NCBI GenBank assembly: GCA_000421085.1
Contig: ATWE01000004.1
Span: forward strand, 199,218-263,217
DNA length: 64,000 nucleotides
DNA from: Ensifer sp. USDA 6670
Lineage (GTDB): Bacteria; Pseudomonadota; Alphaproteobacteria; Rhizobiales; Rhizobiaceae
Reading direction: 5' to 3'
In this document: positions 61,252 through 64,000 of the stretch, piece by piece
Numbering within the stretch: the first letter of the stretch is position 1
Layout: every line of letters starts with the position of its first letter
Program-made: the position numbers and the translations under genes
The notes under the pieces: model-generated
Told to the model about the DNA's origin: nothing
What the model saw: the letters and a program-made list of their open reading frames with translations, nothing else
Databases searched by the model: none

Positions 61252-61352
61252 CCGATTTTTCGTGCTTTGTTTTTTCTTGGCTTGCGGGCCGGCGCTCCCT
61301 AAATGGAGTCAGTAAGTTCACGACCCAATCCTTCACGGCAGGGAGCAGAACC

Positions 61353-62768
61353 ATGGACACCAACCTGATGAGCCTCTTCGATGCGGACGAGGCGACGGTC
61401 CGCAAGGTTCTCTCCGAGACGCTTGCCGGCGCCGATGACGGCGAACTCTTCCTCGAACATGCGCAGGCGGAAGTGCTTTCCTTCGACAATGGTCGCCTGA
61501 AGGGCGGCAGTTTCAACACCGACCAGGGCTTCGGCCTGCGCGCCGTCGCGGGCGAAGCGGTCGGCTACGCCCATGCCGGCGAGTTGTCGCTTGCGGCCCT
61601 GAGGAGGGCGGCGGACGCCGTGGAACAGGTGACCCGAGGCTATTCCGGCTCCTACGCGGCAGCCCCGCAGCGCACCAACAAGAAGCTTTACGGCGACGAG
61701 AACCCGATCGGCGAGCCGAGTTTCGAGACCAAGGTCAAGCTGCTTCAGGAGATCGACGCCTATCTGCGCGCCAGGGAGCCGAAGGTCCGCCAGGTGACTG
61801 CGACGGTCGCGGCGAGCTGGCAGGTCGTGGATATTCTGAGAGCCGACGGGCACCGCGTCCACGATGTGCGGCCGATGACGCGGATCAATATCTCCGTCGT
61901 GGTCGGCGAGGGCGACCGTCAGGAAAGCGGCTCCTTCGGTATCGGCGGACGGCGCGGCTTCGGCGATTTCATAACCGAGGAAAACTGGAAAAGCGGAGCG
62001 GACGAGGCTCTGCGGCAGGCGCTCGTCAACCTCGAGGCGATCGACGCGCCGGCCGGCACCATGGACGTCGTGCTTGCCGCCGGTTGGCCGGGCGTCATGC
62101 TGCACGAAGCCGTCGGCCATGGCCTGGAGGGCGACTTCAACCGCAAGAAGACCTCCGCTTTCGCCGGGCTGCTCGGCGAGCAGGTTGCTTCGAAGGGGGT
62201 CACCGTCGTCGACGACGGCACGATCGAAGCCCGGCGGGGCTCCATCTCGATAGACGACGAGGGAACGCCGTCCGGCTACAATGTCCTGATCGAGGACGGC
62301 AAGCTCGTCGGATATATGCAGGACCGGCAAAACGCCCGTCTGATGGGCATGGAACCGACGGGCAACGGCCGCCGCCAGGGCTACGCCCACGTGCCGATGC
62401 CGCGCATGACCAACACCTACATGCTTGCCGGGGAGCGCACGCCCGATGAAATCATTTCGTCGGTGAAGAGGGGCATCTATGCGGTCTCTTTCGGCGGCGG
62501 CCAGGTCGATATCACCTCAGGCAAATTCGTCTTCGGCTGCACCGAGGCCTATCTGATCGAGAACGGCAAGGTCGGAGCGCCCGTGAAGGGTGCGATGCTG
62601 ATCGGCAACGGTCCGGATGCGATGAAGCGGGTGACGATGGTCGGAAACGATACGAAGCTCGACACCGGCATCGGCAATTGCGGCAAGGCCGGCCAATGGG
62701 TGCCGGTCGGCGTCGGCCAGCCGCACCTGCGCATGGATCAGATCACCGTCGGCGGCACGCAGGCCTGA
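61353..62768 (+). CDS. tldD: Metalloprotease TldD
   Basis: 471 residues from ATG 61353. TldD is the zinc-containing half of the TldD/TldE protease, which matures small peptides such as microcins and degrades CcdA. The zinc motif HEAVGHGLEGD (residues 251-256 for HEAVGH) sits in MLHEAVGHGLEGDFNRKKTSAF. GGGAG is five bases upstream of the start; a frame open further upstream overlaps the glycosylase gene and is not family-like. The partner tldE/pmbA is not in this window. A RIME1-like repeat follows directly. Confidence 0.95.
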   Translation: MDTNLMSLFDADEATVRKVLSETLAGADDGELFLEHAQAEVLSFDNGRLKGGSFNTDQGFGLRAVAGEAVGYAHAGELSLAALRRAADAVEQVTRGYSGSYAAAPQRTNKKLYGDENPIGEPSFETKVKLLQEIDAYLRAREPKVRQVTATVAASWQVVDILRADGHRVHDVRPMTRINISVVVGEGDRQESGSFGIGGRRGFGDFITEENWKSGADEALRQALVNLEAIDAPAGTMDVVLAAGWPGVMLHEAVGHGLEGDFNRKKTSAFAGLLGEQVASKGVTVVDDGTIEARRGSISIDDEGTPSGYNVLIEDGKLVGYMQDRQNARLMGMEPTGNGRRQGYAHVPMPRMTNTYMLAGERTPDEIISSVKRGIYAVSFGGGQVDITSGKFVFGCTEAYLIENGKVGAPVKGAMLIGNGPDAMKRVTMVGNDTKLDTGIGNCGKAGQWVPVGVGQPHLRMDQITVGGTQA

Positions 62769-62773
62769 CACGC

Positions 62774-62895
62774 TCCCCCATCTCTGTGCTTGTCACACAG
62801 ATGGGGGCAGCGCCGCGTCTGCGGCGCGGGGAAGAGTGTTTCAGCCCAAGGACTTGGTCTGGCTGGCTTCCTGTGACGAGCACAGGAATGAGGAG
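62774..62895 (+). repeat. RIME1-like intergenic element, copy 2
   Basis: It opens with CCCCCATCTCTGTG, pairing with CACACAGATGGGGG at 62795-62808, continues with CGCCGCGTCTGCGGCGCGG and TTCAGCCCAAGGACTTGG, and closes with CTGTGACGAGCACAG and GAATGAGG. The order of words matches 1525-1632 in the same orientation, with substitutions. It fills most of the 175-bp gap between tldD and the convergent carboxypeptidase gene. Confidence 0.75.
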
Positions 62896-62943
62896 CGGAG
62901 CAGAAGCCTGCCGTACCTCAACTGATGGGGCGCTGTTGCGGAC

Positions 62944-64000
62944 TCACCCCCCATCAGGAAGCAGAACGCAGTCATAGGACCGCTTTTTCAGGATGTTGCA
63001 GGCGGTCGCCGCCGCTTCGTGACTGGCGAAGCCTACGAAACCTATGCGATAGGCTCCGCCCGAGCCTGCGGTCTCGGTGTGGGGGGCTGCGCCGAGGAGG
63101 GCCGCGCCGCCAGCCGATTGTGCCTCGACGAGCAACTTGCGCGCGCCTTCCGCCGTCGGTGCGGTGGAAATCTGAATGCGCCAGCCGCTTGCCGGTGGTT
63201 TCGTGTCCGCGGCCGCCACTGCAGTTGGCCGGTCTGCCGGGACGATAGCTTCCGTCGGCGCCGCGGCCACAGCTTCGACTGCCGGCTGCTGGGTACCCAC
63301 ATACGATAAGGAAACGCCAGGCAAGCTTGCCACCTCGGCCACGCGGGGTGCGCTTGCCGCTGCGATCATGGGGCGGCCGGGCGAGGAGGCCCTGCCCAGG
63401 TGCTGGTCGAGGAGTGCCGCCATCTTCTCATCACGGCTTCGCGCGCTTCGCCCGCCGAGCACCACGCCGATGAGGCGGCGGTTGCGGTCGTTCACCGCGC
63501 TTACGAGATTGTAGCCGGAGGCCCGCGTGTAGCCGGTCTTGATACCGTCCATCCCCTGATATCGATACATCAGATTGTTGTGGCCTCGGATCACTCGGCC
63601 GCGGAAGGTGAAACTCTGGACCGAGAACAGTCGGTACTCGCGTGGATAGTGTCGCATGAGTGCCACGGCGAGCCGCGCCATGTCTCGCGCCGTGGTCACT
63701 TGTTGGCTTGCCGGCAGACCCGAAGCGTTGACGAAGAATGTACGGTTCATGCCGAGCTGGCGTGCCTTTGCGTTCATCATTCTCGCAAAGCCTTCCTCGG
63801 AACCGCCAAGCCGCTCCGCCATCGCTGCCGCCGCGTCGTTGGCCGAACGGACGATCATGCCGTAGACAGCCTCTTCGACGGTGACCGTTCCTCCTGCTTT
63901 GACGCCGAGCTTCGTCGGCGGCTTGCGTGCAGCGGTCGCGGACATGGGCACAGGCGTTTTCCAGGCGATCTGGCCGCGGTGAAGCGCTTCGAAGGTCATG
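62944..64000 (-). CDS. D-alanyl-D-alanine carboxypeptidase with C-terminal SPOR-like domain (5' end outside window)
   Basis: 351 residues are visible; the N-terminus with signal peptide and SxxK nucleophile motif lies beyond 64000. The second motif is S-A-N (IVRSANDAAAAMAERLG) and the third K-T-G (GIKTGYTRASGYN), typical of penicillin-binding S11 peptidases that trim peptidoglycan pentapeptides. The last 80 residues (WRIQISTAPTAEGARKLLVEAQ, YRIGFVGFASHEAAATACNILKKRSYDCVLL) form a SPOR-like domain, which binds denuded peptidoglycan at division sites. Between them lies a Pro/Ala/Thr-rich linker. Confidence 0.92.
   Translation of the reverse strand, partial: MTFEALHRGQIAWKTPVPMSATAARKPPTKLGVKAGGTVTVEEAVYGMIVRSANDAAAAMAERLGGSEEGFARMMNAKARQLGMNRTFFVNASGLPASQQVTTARDMARLAVALMRHYPREYRLFSVQSFTFRGRVIRGHNNLMYRYQGMDGIKTGYTRASGYNLVSAVNDRNRRLIGVVLGGRSARSRDEKMAALLDQHLGRASSPGRPMIAAASAPRVAEVASLPGVSLSYVGTQQPAVEAVAAAPTEAIVPADRPTAVAAADTKPPASGWRIQISTAPTAEGARKLLVEAQSAGGAALLGAAPHTETAGSGGAYRIGFVGFASHEAAATACNILKKRSYDCVLLPDGG

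Overview
This window is a chromosomal segment of a Sinorhizobium/Ensifer-type alphaproteobacterium, probably close to S. meliloti. The evidence is high GC, an alphaproteobacterial split atpF'/atpF arrangement, biotin ECF genes in the bioM-bioN-bioY order, a chemoreceptor whose ligand aspartates fall at the residue numbers I remember for S. meliloti McpU, and several families of short rhizobial intergenic palindromic repeats, including a 108-bp RIME1-like element. I see no rRNA, tRNA, CRISPR array, transposase or prophage. It is mostly core genome.

Layout. 1-1416: end of the ATP synthase F0 operon (atpE-atpF'-atpF) and its terminator. 1417-6104: a RIME1-like repeat, rnhB, a PA0069-like radical SAM gene, a short GT2-like gene and an orphan 359-residue gene with no recognised family. 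6105-9397: TPR lipoprotein-like/secreted protein, ispE and moaB as one minus-strand operon. 9660-10676: long-chain polyprenyl diphosphate synthase. 10784-20174: plus-strand run of DUF2007, a TrmN6-like methyltransferase, an S49 peptidase, a small membrane protein, glyQ, lemA, a DUF2207 protein, glyS and a DUF523 gene. 20285-25713: a small secreted protein, purD, and a PotD-like periplasmic binding protein translationally coupled to a membrane GGDEF-EAL protein. This last pair has the architecture of the Vibrio NspS-MbaA polyamine sensor. 25820-36485: MFS/AraC pair, MipA-like outer membrane protein, ubiA, a five-repeat DUF1217 protein, FAD-linked 2-hydroxyacid dehydrogenase, Sua5 and small rhizobial families.

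36823-39463: a cobalamin riboswitch in front of a Rieske oxygenase and its ferredoxin-reductase partner, which implies an oxygen-dependent activity switched off by vitamin B12. 39465-47415: GH25 lysozyme-like, BA14K, ZntB/CorA-like genes, an acyl-CoA dehydrogenase/crotonase operon with a LiuR-like operator, and an mcpU-like chemoreceptor. 47495-53942: dxs-tlyA-RNA methyltransferase operon, pirin, and an HDAC-like/xseB pair. 54005-59919: MECR-like reductase and thioesterase (divergent), then a five-gene minus-strand operon bioM-bioN-bioY-acyl-CoA ligase-thiolase. 60052-64000: YcaQ-type DNA glycosylase, tldD, a second RIME1-like repeat and a truncated D,D-carboxypeptidase with a SPOR-like C-terminus.

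Most interesting leads: the putative polyamine/c-di-GMP sensory operon, the B12-riboswitch Rieske pair and the possible frameshift between its two genes, the biotin-uptake operon carrying a ligase and a thiolase that lacks its usual second catalytic cysteine, the orphan 359-residue gene, and a repeat family whose copies show compensatory changes in the two hairpin arms. All family assignments are by eye from motifs and memory; no database search was run.
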